Shown: piece by piece, positions 1-10,535 of the stretch
Numbering within the stretch: the first letter of the stretch is position 1
Layout of the letters: every line of letters starts with the position of its first letter
Assembly (NCBI GenBank): GCA_008921705.1
Contig: VFFE01006670.1
Span: forward strand, 147,232-211,231
Origin: Burhinus oedicnemus
Taxonomy: Eukaryota > Chordata > Aves > Charadriiformes > Burhinidae
Direction: 5' to 3'
DNA: 64,000 bases
Position numbers and translations under genes: made by a program
The notes under the pieces: model-generated
Seen by the model: only the letters and a program-made list of their open reading frames with translations
Database searches by the model: none
Told to the model about the DNA's origin: nothing

Positions 1-1377
1 TGCAGCCTGGCTTTTGTTCTGTACAGGGACACAGGAGCCAGCTCACTTCCAGGGAAAGAGAGGAGATGCATTAAATTTTCATGAAAACAAGCCAGCGACA
101 AAGGCAGAACATGAGCTCTTCCCACCGCGGCAGCTCAGGAGGACTCTCCAGGCACCAGCCTCGCAGCACAGGGACCAGACACTGATGCAAGGTAGGGCAG
201 CCTCTTAAAGAGGCTCTGATCTGTGCTCCAGAGGATGTCCATATGCCCATGACACCTCCACATTTATTCTCTGAAATATTCCTTTGTCCCATCAGCGTGT
301 GATTTTGACCTTCAGAATATATTGGGGCAGTCCAGAGATGAGATAGCTTGAAAGAATGGGAGCTCAGCTCCAGGGCAAGTTTGGGTGTAGACTCCTTAGC
401 TCTTCAGAATTTCACTGGAGGATGTGACCTCCACAGTTAGGGAGGCTGGTGCTCTTTCCATTGGAGGATTCATATGGATTGTCTCTGCATTGTCTCCGGC
501 AGCCCTTGGCTAATGCGAGCAGTGAGTGGGGCTGTTCTCACCCTTCACTTCTTACCTGGTGACCATGCTGTGCCCTGGGAGCCAAGCGGGCACTGAGCTG
601 GAGGAGAGGAGACTAAAGTGAGATTTAGCAACTGCTTCTAACACAACTGTCTTCAAGCATCATTAATCTCCTGTATTCCTTCGATGTCAGGACTGGAGTT
701 ATCTCCCAAAGCAGGGCTGCTGCACTGCCTGGCCTTGAGAGACATGGGGTGAGCCACAATTGCACACTGTCACCACCCCACTGGCCATCACCCATTACAG
801 GCTCAAACACTGATGAGTGGGAGAATGCATAGCAAAGGTTTATCTGTGAGTCCTTCTTTCAGGCCCTTGGTGTCTTCAGGAGGTCCATTTCAAGCTTTTC
901 TCTGCAAGCAGAACGACTGTTCTGAAAACCACGCAGCTGGGACTAAAGCCCAGGAACCTTGGAAACTTGCTGGCATCACTCATTGCTCCAGCAGGCTCCT
1001 CCCCAGCTCCTCTCCTGATCATCCCTGAGATCGTGTTGAGAGCAGAGGAGCTGCATCCTCTCCTCCACCCAAACCCATGATCAGGCTGGGAATGCACATC
1101 TTCTGCCTCCCTGTCTCATGCACGCTTCACTGTGGGTATTTTTAACATCTGTACAGTGGCTGCTCACACAGAAAAGCATCACAGGTGAGACTTCTAGGAT
1201 TTCTACACTGGTGTTTGGCTTGAGGAACAAATGCTATTTCCTCTGTTCTGCCTGCAAAGTGGTGGCCTGTTCCAGGTGGTTAAACAGCTTCCCAAGGATG
1301 CCTTCTTGGCATGGGAACAGCTGGAAGCAAGATGTTAGAGCAAGGTAGGTATGGTTTGTCTGCTGTCTGCTGAGTCC
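1..1377. other. Non-coding, no feature recognised
   Basis: No open frame here looks like a gene. The frames are below about 80 codons, overlap on both strands and have no family resemblance. A donor-like GCAAGGTAGG sits near 186-195 and another (GCAAGGTAGG) near 1341-1350, but neither flanks an open frame or pairs with an obvious acceptor. Composition is mixed, without low-complexity tracts. Confidence 0.6.
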
Positions 1378-1455
1378 CAGGAGAGATGCCCTGGAGTTAC
1401 CACCATCCTGCAACTACCTGATGGGAGTATTAGAGAGAGAAGTGTTCTGACCTAA
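1378..1455 (+). mobile_element. Possible CR1 LINE fragment
   Basis: The block containing CTGCAACTACCTGATGGGAG followed by a GTATTAGAGAGAGAAGTG-like stretch resembles the internal CR1 segment where a CTACAACTACCTGAAAGGAGG-type block precedes a TTGTAGAGAGGTGGG-type block. Similarity fades on both sides, and the expected continuation (the 'gataggacgagaggaaa' block) is absent. It may be a short diverged CR1 piece or a chance likeness. A repeat-library alignment would decide. Confidence 0.25.
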
Positions 1456-3780
1456 CCAAGTTGCCTACCTACCAGTCCCCAGGCTGAAGGAGTCTTGGTG
1501 CGATGCAGTGATGGTTAGGTAAGATTCTCTTCTCTCCATGCTTTACCTGAGTTGCCTCCAAACCTGGGCACAGAGAATAGATTTTCCCACATTTCCCACA
1601 TCTTCCTCAGTAGGATGTCAGTGACCGGATTGTGAGACTGATGAGCAGCACGAAGTCTACAAAATCAGGTTGCGATCAAATGGAGCTTGACTCAACACGG
1701 AGGCCATTTTCCAGGATGGGCTTCTTGTCTAAAGCCTGTCCTTCTCTCCTCTGCTTCACCCCAGAGGCTGTGCTGCCCTCAGGTCTAACCATCCAAGTGG
1801 AGACACTGTGGTGGGAGAGAAGAGGTGTTGGGATGTAGAGCACAAATACCTTTGAACATTATGCCTGAGGAGTCTGTGTTTGAACCAGCTTCCACAGCAG
1901 CTTTGAACAGTCAACAACCACCTTCAGACACTTTAGTTCAGAGCAAGTTTCCACCTTCAGACATTGCCCAGCAGTCTCTGCTCCTGCCAGCCCTGCTCAC
2001 ATCCCCTTCCCAGGGGTCCTACCACTCATCTTGACCCTGATCCTATGACAACCCCTCCAAGCAGAACTCAACCCACAGTTTCTTGGGTTCACTTCTTGCC
2101 CTTCCCCAAGAAGGGCTGCAAGGGCTCTGGACCATTTCACACCACAGAGAATAAGGACATGCTGCTTGCCTGTGTCCTGCAAAGATCCGTGTTTGGGAGC
2201 TGCCACAAGCCCTACTCAGGACAGCCAGGGACTGCTCCCTGCAACCGAAAACCATGAGTCTCTGACCCTTGATAGCTGCTGTATCAAGTATTATTTCTGG
2301 CAGATCACTAGAGCTTAAATGACAGATACATTAGCTGAGTCAATGCTGAGGATGTAAATGTGCAGCTGGCAGAGCTGGGGTTTAAGCAATAAGACATGAC
2401 AGCAGTTGGGTTTTGAAGTGATTAGCGCCTGTCTCAGACACGTGGAGAGGCAGGAGGCTCAAGGTCAAGTGACTCGAAGTGCTCGCGGAGCAGGGTAATC
2501 ATTGCACTGGGCACTCGAGAGCCTCATGCTGTCAGGAGCGAGGCCACGGTGCGGGGCCAGACCCAAGTGCTTTCTAAGCATCCTTCACCCAGAGGGGACC
2601 TTGCCCATGGCCAGGCAAACCAAAGTGGTAGATGTGACCAGAGCTTGTACGGTGTCATTTGTACTGTGAGGACTCGGCTGGGCTGTACAGCCACCTGCGG
2701 CACTGCTCTCCTCTTGCTGCCCCAGCGGCAGGTATCCGTGGGTCCCGTGCCCCCTCCATCCCATCTGCTGCCGCAGTACAGAGACCGGCTGGAGGCAAGC
2801 AGCTTACAAATTATCCCACGCTGAGTTACATCCTAACTGGTCTCCTCCTCTTCTCTCACAGTTAGAAATCCTGGCTTAAATCCTGACTTTTCAGGTTGAA
2901 CATCCCTGCCACAGCCTTGCCATCGGGATGGCGGTGAGCTTCCTCATCGACCGACCCACTCCACGAGACGGCTCTGAGCTCAGCTTCAGGCAGCAGGAGA
3001 CAGCGGAAAGGACATCCCAGCCCCTCGCTGTAGCCCCTGCAATACCACACTGCTTTATCACTTTCCTCCTTTCTTCTCCTTTCTCCACTCAGCACATGAG
3101 AGTTTTCCCACCCGCTTGACTTTCTTGCTGTCCTGTTTCTGAGCCTGAAGGTGGTCCTGTGCCCTGGCTGAGGGGCAGGGCTTGCCTGGACCCAGGGCAG
3201 GATAAAAGGTGACAGCTGAACAGCCAGGGAACAGCAGGACTTGAGCTCAAGGGGCTGCAGGTCAGGGAGCTGCAGGCTGCTCTTTTGCTGCTGAGTATTT
3301 CTTACCTATTGCTAACTTGTTTAATGAGAGCAGCGTTGGCTAAGAGTGATTTTAATCCCTGCTTTAAAGAGACACGAAGTTACTGTAAGCCCAAGAAGCA
3401 CGTAGGGTTCCCCAGGAGTGGGGACTACTCAATTTATTGCAGAGCGTGCAGCGTGTCTGGTGACCGCCCTCTCTCCTGCACTTGTTTTCTCCTGCCATGA
3501 GAGGGGCTTAATGGGGTGGCATCAGCACCTCCATGAGGTCTGCAAGGATGTCGCATCGCAGTGTTGGCTCCGCTGGGGCAGGCCTTGTGCTGCTGAGGAA
3601 GGTGTAAGTCCTGGAGGAGGAGGAAATCTGGCAAGGGAGTGTGTCAGCTGAGAGTTGTCCTCCAGGGTCTTCTTACATCAAGGATGCTCCCACAGCAGAG
3701 AGGATCCTATAAGACAATGAGACGCAAGTGGTGGTATTGGGAAATGCAGTTATTAGACACACAGGGCTGGTCTGTGGTAT
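1456..3780. other. Non-coding stretch with minor motifs
   Basis: No gene is recognisable. Small items are present. A direct repeat CCACCTTCAGACA occurs at 1918 and 1951 (33 bp apart). A GCTGAGTCA site (the reverse of TGACTCAGC, AP-1/MAF type) lies at 2334-2342. A mildly CpG-enriched patch spans about 2425-2560. A strong acceptor-like pyrimidine tract ending in CTCTCACAG is at about 2843-2861. A TATA-like GATAAAAGG lies at 3201-3209 upstream of a short cysteine-bearing frame. None of these adds up to a gene. Confidence 0.5.
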
Positions 3781-3835
3781 CAGACAGGGCTCTGTGAGTA
3801 TTTGTCTGCTGGGTGCGAAGAGAGCAGAGCTCAGG

Positions 3836-4200
3836 AGAGATCCAGATAGATTACTGGCACGGTCCTGGGGGACAGCTGGTGGTTGTGGTCCATACTGATA
3901 CCAGTGATGTAGGCAAGAATAAGGTGGCTGTGCTGGAGGTTAAATGCAGGCTGTTTGGCAGGGGCTGATTTCCAGGGCTGCCACAGTGGCATCCTCAGCG
4001 ATACTGTGATGCCATACCTGAGGTCTGAGAGACAGGCAGGAATCAGGAGGCTTGGTGTGAAGATGAGACGATGGTGCACAAAGGAGAGATTTAGCAGAGG
4101 TAGGAGCTGAGGATCCAGGACAGGAGGGTTGGTCTGCACCTTAATGATGGCAGAGCCAGTGTGATAGTTAGCATGGTCCAAGGGATCCTAGGGGCATGTT
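3836..4200 (+). mobile_element. Ancient LINE (CR1/L3-type) ORF1 relic, SGNH/GDSL-like domain
   Basis: Read on the plus strand, 3876-3965 translates to LVVVVHTDTSDVGKNK and then LEVKCRLFGRG before a stop. This matches the arrangement in the ORF1 esterase-like domain of CR1-like non-LTR retrotransposons, where a VVVHxGTNDxGK block is followed by a leucine/arginine-rich helix. Here the GTND motif has decayed. After a frame change, 4066-4092 encodes RRWCTKERF, matching the later 'RRWC' helix of the same domain, and a GLHL-like remnant follows at about 4131-4143. In-frame stops (such as TGA at 3964) and at least one frameshift show it is dead. The spacing between the two blocks is about right for this domain. 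Family knowledge: CR1-group ORF1 proteins carry an esterase domain thought to act in retrotransposition. The exact family (CR1, L3 or other) cannot be fixed by eye. Confidence 0.6.
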
Positions 4201-4560
4201 TAGGCTAGGGACTGGGGACAGCTGGCAGGCGAGGAAGAGCATCTGGTTCAGGTGACCTGTTCAGCTTGGTGGACGTAGCTCAGTGCACCTCCGAAAAGAC
4301 CAGTGCATTACGGGAATGAGAGAGGAGGATGGTGGCAGGGTGACAGGGCGTGTGACAATATAAAGAACAGCATTAAAACACCAGGTGGAAAGAGGAGCCC
4401 TAGGGAATCCCTGTGGGTGGAAAACCTGAGGTATAATAATAAAAATGTGCTACAGGACAGTACTACCCTGACAGCACTGGAGAGGAAACATTAAGTGGGA
4501 TGAGCAAAGCTGCAAATTTAGGCCAGGTAACGACGATGGGAAATGTCAGCGACCCACGCA
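4201..4560 (+). mobile_element. Possible continuation of the ancient LINE
   Basis: Sequence downstream of the ORF1 relic, including the segment around 4399-4500 (CCCTAGGGAATCCCTGTGGG and a TATAATAATAAAAATGTGCT-like block), has the feel of degraded retrotransposon coding DNA. It lies in the right place, between an ORF1 relic and a LINE 3' relic on the same strand. No reading frame stays open and I cannot match a specific domain, so this rests mainly on position. Confidence 0.25.
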
Positions 4561-4844
4561 GAGGCCAGGTCGGTGCCTCATTGGGCCCAGATGAAAAGAA
4601 TGCGCTTTTGGACGTGACAGAAGCTGCGTCCTAGAATGATCAGCGTTACAACCCGCGAGGAGTGATGCCAGTCTGACTTCATCTTGATTCAGAAGGTACC
4701 GGCAGGACATTCCCTCTACTCGGTCAGGCTTGGCACGGTGGCATGGGTGGCAAGACGCATTGCCCCGCTGCATGGATGTTTGGCTTCCAGAAGACAACTA
4801 CGTAGAAATGAGGCAAAAGGACACAGGAACAGTGCAGAGAGCAA

Positions 4845-5030
4845 GAAGGTGCAGAGCAGCTCAAGGGGAATTCAATAAAGCTACTGGGAGATTGGTTTAA
4901 AAACAAGTCAGCACTGCGTTTCCCAGCAGACTTTTGGAGCTGCCTGCTCCACGGAGGTGGTGGAGGCAGGTGGTGTCAGCAGGGTCAAAAAGGGCTGACA
5001 CAAGTCGCTGAATGGATGAACAAGACAGGG
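4845..5030 (+). mobile_element. Ancient LINE 3'-coding relic
   Basis: The segment with GGAATTCAATAAAGC, TTTTGGAGCTGCCTGC, GGAGGTGGTGGAGGC and GGGTCAAAAAGGGCTGACAC follows the block order near the 3' end of CR1/L3-type LINE polymerase genes in amniotes (a 'tgtggaactcnctgcc', 'ggtggtggaggc', 'ttcaaaaaggg ntggac' order). It is on the same strand as the ORF1 relic about 700 bp upstream, so both may come from one element that has lost most of its middle. The frame is broken by an early stop, TGA at 5004. Family assignment is uncertain. Confidence 0.45.
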
Positions 5031-5999
5031 CGATGTTGCTAACGTCTCTACGACATCCCTACAACATCCCTAATTCAACAGCTGCGGGCCACTCGCCAGG
5101 GCCAGCATGGATGCTGTGGCCATTGGCTACTCCTAAAGCAGAACTGGCCACTCTTGGTGTCCCTCACCCTGTTCCCTTGCCTTTTGCACAGCCCTTTTCT
5201 TTGCAGAAAGTTTTTAGGATTTTAACCAAAAGCGGTTTTTTAAAATGTGTGCTCAGAACCAATTATTTTTGTTGTTGTTTTTCTCTCTGCAACTTAAAAA
5301 TATCTTCAGCGGAGGAGAAGAAGGTTGAGCAGGTTTGTCAAATCCTTTTTATGACAAAACAATAACAGTTACCTGCCAGGTTTATGGTAAACAGAGCCAG
5401 ATAACGGGCTGTCCTGGTAAGAATGGGGACGGATGCACGGAGTTGCCCAAAGTGCCCTAAGCGCAGAATTTGCAACTTGATCTCCGCTGTCAAAACCCAA
5501 AGCAAAGGAAAAGCAAACCCCTCCCCCCCCGGACACCTTCTGCTTTCACCTGCGTCACCCAGAGCCTCATTAGCCTCACAGATTTCCAAGGTGCTCATTA
5601 GAAGCTCCACGGCGGGAAGCAGAGGTCCATCCCCCAGCACCCCGTGACACGGGTGGCTGTGGGCATCCCCTGCCGCCGGGGAAGGTCCCCCCATGGGTCC
5701 TACTGATCCCGATATAAATCAGGAGTAACCCACTCGCCTATTTATCTGATGAGGAAAAATGACTTCCTTTGTGCTACAAGTCCTGCCTTGGGGGATTTGT
5801 CCTGGCACTTCGTCCCCCCTCGCCGCTGTTCCTCCTCTTCCTCCCCGCGTGACAGTGAAAGCTGCAGCGATAACGAAGCCTCCGTCCTTCGGCCCCAGCC
5901 TTTACACGCAAGCTTCTAAGGCTCTGACAGTAAAAAATGGCCTTTTATGTGCTGCAGAAGTTCATAACGTTCCAGTGTTGATAGGGATAGAGTGCAAAA
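5031..5999. other. Non-coding, no gene recognised
   Basis: Open frames here (up to about 118 codons, overlapping on opposite strands) show no recognisable family. A C8 run lies at 5523-5530 in a locally GC-rich patch (about 5500-5700) with scattered CpG. A MEF2-like CTATTTATC is at about 5738-5746. Confidence 0.5.
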
Positions 6000-6560
6000 G
6001 AAATAAAATCAATAAAATATTCAAAGCTTTCACATTATAAGCTCAAGCAAAACTTTTTACCAAATGTTTACTGTATAATAAATTCTATTAAAAAGCCCGA
6101 GCTTGCATGGTGAAGAGGGGTGGAACGTTGTCACTTTAATTGCAATGGCATAAATATTTGATATTCAGTAAATTAGATCTGTAGCTCTGAAAACATTCTT
6201 GCAAATGGATTTTTACCTGTAGCACAGTGCCATTAGCAGGAGAAAGTCAACACAGCCCCAGGGCCTGTAATTAACTCAACCCAAGCAGAACTAAACATTT
6301 TTGACAGTTTTCCTGGTCTGGAATTAACTGTCATAGCAGAGAATGAAAGGAAGTGCATTGTCACATTATGTTTACGTAAAGTCTGTAAAATGCTGTGTTT
6401 TGTATTTTTGTTTTGTTAAGTCTGGGTTTCATGCCCCATTATTTTTTTCATCATTAGAGACAAGCTTAAAAACAACTAATGATGTATTTTATATCCTCAG
6501 ACTAGCATCGAAGCTGTCTGAAAAAAGGGGGAAGACATTAGCTCTGTAATTCAATTTTTT
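6000..6560. other. AT-rich block, candidate conserved non-coding element
   Basis: An abrupt change to AT-rich, non-repetitive sequence. It contains several TAATTA/AATTAAC-type homeodomain core motifs (for example CTGTAATTAACTC near 6266 and GGAATTAACTGTCA near 6320) and many ATTAG/ATTTGA words. It has no simple repeat, no transposon signature and no coding frame. Such text is typical of vertebrate conserved enhancers, but conservation was not measured, so this is inference from composition. Confidence 0.3.
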
Positions 6561-6742
6561 TTATTTTTTTTTCTCCATAATGAAGCACGGTACACTGTGT
6601 ACTGATATAAATCATAATGCTGTGACATTTGAAGACATTAGAAACTCTAGTTTTCCTATCAGATTCAAGGTTCTCAGATAATAAGCAGTTGTCTAGCCCA
6701 TGTCTGTCTGTTTTATTGGGGCTAGGGGAAGGCGTTAGGTAT

Positions 6743-6788
6743 GTTTTTTCCTTCTTTTCTTTCCTTTCCTTTCCTTTTTTTTTTTTTT
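6743..6788 (+). repeat. Pyrimidine tract ending in T14
   Basis: A C/T-only stretch of TTTTTTCC, TTCTTTTC and repeated TTTCC units runs into an uninterrupted T run at 6775-6788. On the minus strand this is an (AAAGG)n/poly-A tract. It is a simple repeat with no adjoining retroposed gene seen. Confidence 0.8.
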
Positions 6789-6959
6789 GTATTTACAAAA
6801 ATAACTGTCACTCTACTGAAATGCAAACCCTCGAGGGCAAATCTGCTTAATGCTTCCCTGAAAGCTACTTATTGTCCAGTAGCTCAGAGAAAATCTGTAC
6901 AACAGTAATTGAAGGGATGTGTTGAGCTTTCTGACATTTTGTCCTAGAAATTATCTCAC

Positions 6960-7480
6960 CTGAAAAAGAAAGGGGTATTTAGCAAGAGAGCTCCTGTGCA
7001 ATTCGGAAATGTAAGGATACTCATAAACAAGCTGATTAAAATAGATGTGGCTTGCTACATCTATAGTAATAACTTGCGCAAATGTGATAGCTTACATTAA
7101 AAGGGAAAACCCAGCCTGTTTGGATGGCAAATATATGTCTTTTGCCGAAAGCAGGGATTGTGTTATAATCTTGTCTCTTTCTTGACATATTGAGAAGATA
7201 AGCAAATAAGGAAACAAAAATGTCAAGATATTTTTTTCCTAAAGATTGCCAGATAGGGAGAAAAAAATCAAGGCAAAATTAACACTGCTTTCAGATCCTG
7301 CCTGTGCTGCTCTGCCTTGACACTCACCTAAATTAAAAGCTTTTATTTTGAATTTCTGAATATCTCAGTGAAAGAAGAGAAACCCCTCTTTTCCCAAGAT
7401 ACATCATGCAAGAGATGACCTCAGCTAGATGTAATTTTTATTTCGCATTCCATTTCAGCATAGAAGTCCCTCTTGTTTTG
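6960..7480. other. AT-rich block, candidate regulatory DNA
   Basis: Non-repetitive AT-rich DNA without coding potential. It is adjacent to the 6000-6560 block and has the same composition. Long A/T words alternate with unique sequence (for example around 7081-7180). I see no transposon signature. It may be the same conserved element cluster as the upstream block; only a cross-species alignment can tell. Confidence 0.22.
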
Positions 7481-8242
7481 CTACACTGGTGCCAGTTGCA
7501 GAAGGGTTTTTAATGGTTTCTAATCAGCGTGCAGTTGCCTGTTAACTTCAGTCTCCTATTATGGCAGTTTCCACATCTTTATCCCTATCCAGAAACACTT
7601 CTTTGATGAGCACACAACATTTTCATTAAGAGAGAGAGAAAAAGCAAGGAAGGCAGGAAAGCAGCCACTGGAAGAGGGGAATCTGCAAGAACCCCCTTCT
7701 GCCGGCGGCTTTCTAATCACAACAGGAAAGGGACCCTAATGCCGGGAGAATAAACAAGCCAGAGCAGATGTGGGTTTAACTGCTCTTGACAATCAGAGGC
7801 TCGGTTTCAAGTGACTTCGCTCAGGTTAGAAATTGCAGCCTCTGCAATGAGAAACGTTTATTTATTTATTATTATAATTTTTTTCTCTGTAGCTCCTTAG
7901 GGGCTAGACACGGTGCGGTGCTGAGCCTGCACCGGGCACTGATGTGTCTGATGGGACCTGCAAGGGCTTTGCCACTGCCGGAGGGGGCTCAGCGCCTGGC
8001 AGGACCAGCCCAGCTGGAAGATGATCCTTGCTAGCAGGACTTTCTGCTGCTGTGTATCTTCTTACTGAATTAGGCAAATTACAGTGCACTGTATCTTTGC
8101 TAAATTAATTAGCTCAATTAGGCTGGGAGGGATGGAGAGGCGTGCATGCGTGCTTCTTCTTGCCTTCCCTCTTTGATCACTTACCTGCTCCTGGAGGCCC
8201 TGACGTTTATGAACAGCAGACACTGGCCCGTCCCCATCCCCC

Positions 8243-8857
8243 ATGGGATGGCCACCCACAAGGCACGGCCACCAGCCATCCCTGCCAGCACCCGGGGGTT
8301 TCCCCAGCCCCGGTGTGTTTCTGGGAGCCTGCAGCACTGAGCGCCTTCGAGCCCGAGGATCCTGCTCCCAGCTTAGCTTTGGGCTGGAGGCTGAGCTTTT
8401 TGGCAGCGGGGAGATTTACTGCCGGGGCCGGGGTCCCCCTGGCTGCCCATGGGGGTCCTGTGCCCTGAGCGCTGCTGCTGGCATCTCGGCACGGAGCATC
8501 GCTGGTGCCAACACACATGGGAGGGCATCCCTGTCCTCTGGGATGGGGCACATTATACCCTCCCATCCTCTCAAATTTCCCTGCCTCTGGCTTCCCTTTG
8601 GCTGCGGGTGTATCACGGGAAAGCAGGATCTCAGAACACATCGTGTCCCAAATATGAGAAACATCACGGCCACTTCTGAAGCTTTTCTGTTGCCTCCCAC
8701 TCGAAGCGTTGCAGGTCAGGCAGCAGTAACTCCATCCTCAGCAGGTGGAGAGGTGCTGAGATCTCCCTTTTGGTATCAGACTATGCCTCTGCCAAGCCCT
8801 TTTCCTCCCATTCAGCAGCTGCATAAAATACCAGCAGAAAAGCTTGAAAACCCATGA
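8243..8857 (+). other. GC-rich patch holding a 204-codon open frame, probably chance
   Basis: This is the longest open frame in the window, starting at an ATG at 8243. The product would be low in structure (rich in G, P, S and A), with no signal peptide, membrane segment or motif I recognise. An antisense frame of 144 codons (8207-8641) overlaps it, as expected when GC-rich DNA lacks stop codons on both strands. No TATA box or splice context supports it. I list it as a landmark, not as a gene. Confidence 0.35.
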
Positions 8858-9179
8858 GTGAACAAAGAGCCCTGCTGAATGTGGCCATCAAGGTCCCCCT
8901 GCCACCATGGATGGTCACATCTTGCTTCCACCACCAGGAAGGTGTTCAGGACCCCCTCCTCAAGCCCCATGCTGGGGTAGCATCAACACCTCCCACCTAA
9001 CTCCTTGGGGCAGGACACTAACAGGAAAACACACTTGGGAAGCTGCAACATCTTTTCTTCTGTTTGTGTGCAATAAAGGATTCGGCACAGGGAGAAGAAA
9101 CAGTAAAAGACAGTGCAAGGTCTATCAATACTGTTTAGCGGTAAAACCCAGTGTAATCCCCTGCATGGCAAAATAATCA

Positions 9180-9360
9180 AGAATGTCACTTTTCATAGGA
9201 TTCATCAGAAACAATCAGACATTTCACAAACAATCGTTGCCCAGCATTAACGATCAGATGTAAAGAGACCTCAGTGCAATTACTAGAGAAAACAATTATA
9301 TGACAGCAGATATATTCGTCTTCATTTGATTTAAGCACTCACCTTCCATGGCTATAAAAG
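9180..9360. other. AT-rich candidate element with SOX-like motifs next to a TATA box
   Basis: A compact AT-rich stretch contains clustered ACAAT words (AAACAATCAGAC, AAACAATCGTTG, AAAACAATTATA), which are SOX/HMG-type cores, plus GCAATTAC. It ends in TATAAAAG at 9353-9360. The motif spacing and the absence of repeats suggest regulatory DNA. It could equally be neutral AT-rich sequence. Confidence 0.3.
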
Positions 9361-10210
9361 GTAGCTGAATGTTAACTCAATTTGCGGGGAGGGATGGAGC
9401 ATTCACACGGGTGAAATGAAGCTGCAGGACAGACATCCCCATGGCAAGGCTCTACATGGGAACCCTTTAAAAGACCTGGTGGCTTCCCTTGTGCTCGGCG
9501 CACACCGTGAGACTGACTGAGCTGAGGGCTGACTGCACCCTCTCTGTTTACAGATATTTTATTCTTTTACCGCCCCTAAATCACAATTTTCCTCTGAAAG
9601 ACGACATGTTTGGCAAAAACTAATATAAATGGGTAACTGGTTTTAGATCAAAAATAATCTCCATGAAAAATTTTGTCTGAACGCAAAGGATAGTAATTTT
9701 TTTTCTGTAAGCAAGCATAAATATGTTTGCTTGTGCTTGAAGAAAGCATCGCTTTCTGCAGCTCTTTATCCCAACCACAGCCTGGAGGCTGAGATACGTG
9801 GAAGAACTAGAGGCTTTCTGGTCTCCTCTGTGGAAACCAGTTCCTGGGCTCCGATCTTCAAATACATGTGCATTTTGGGGAGTTTTCCAAATCTTGAATT
9901 TCTGCTACCCCTCCAATATGCCAGCTGTTACTTTCTCGTTCCAGCGGACAGCATCAGCCCCGGTTGCACTGCTGTGCTGCCACAAGCCGCTGCGCTCTGC
10001 CTCTGCGTCTCGGTGACCTGCGGGCAAACCGCCCCTTCCTGACCCACGTACCCGGATGGGCAGAGGACACTTCCCACCAGGCTGATCTTAGGAAAAGAAG
10101 AGAAATGGTGACAATTTGTCTGCCTGTTTTGATTTTCTCATTTTGGGCTCTAACACTTGTGCTCAGATTGAAAGGAAAAGGAAAGTAATACCAGAAGGGG
10201 AGAAAAGGTC
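9361..10210. other. Non-coding, no gene recognised
   Basis: Unique sequence with short overlapping open frames (103 codons at 9731-10042 at most) and no family resemblance. No simple repeats are seen until the poly-T at 10211. Confidence 0.5.
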
Positions 10211-10229
10211 TTTTTTTTTTTTTTTTTTT
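10211..10229 (+). repeat. Poly-T tract (T19)
   Basis: An uninterrupted run of 19 T, followed by G and five more T. On the minus strand it would read as a poly-A tail, but the sequence upstream on that strand (10230 onwards, reverse complement) matches no retroposed gene or SINE that I know. Confidence 0.9.
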
Positions 10230-10503
10230 GTTTTTGTGGGACCATCGGATCAAGTCCCACGCAGTCAGTTTCGGGTTTTTTTGCTAGTTTTGAATACTTA
10301 CCCTTTCCAAGTGATTAGCTCTACCTCACCCTGGCACAATGCTCAGGTTTTTTCCAACCCCCTGCAATCAATCGCATGCTAATACCTTTTCCTGCTGCCT
10401 CTGCCTGTTCCCTGCCCCACCCCCCCAACACGTTACCGGCACAATATTACCTTTCTGAATGCAGAGAGAAACGAAGAGAGACTCACAGAACATGTGAATC
10501 ACA

Positions 10504-10535
10504 AGGAAGTGGTTTCCCTAGTGACAGTAACCACA
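10504..10535 (+). promoter_or_regulatory. ETS-RUNX composite site plus second RUNX site
   Basis: AGGAAGTGGTTT at 10504-10515 fits the ETS-RUNX composite consensus AGGAWGYGGTTT exactly. AACCACA at 10529-10535 is a second RUNX core on the opposite strand. In known systems such pairs act in blood and lymphoid enhancers. A motif match alone does not show binding. Confidence 0.35.

Noticed and set aside
10211..10300. Poly-T as the tail of a minus-strand processed pseudogene
   Set aside because: The adjoining sequence on the minus strand matches no gene or SINE that I recognise.
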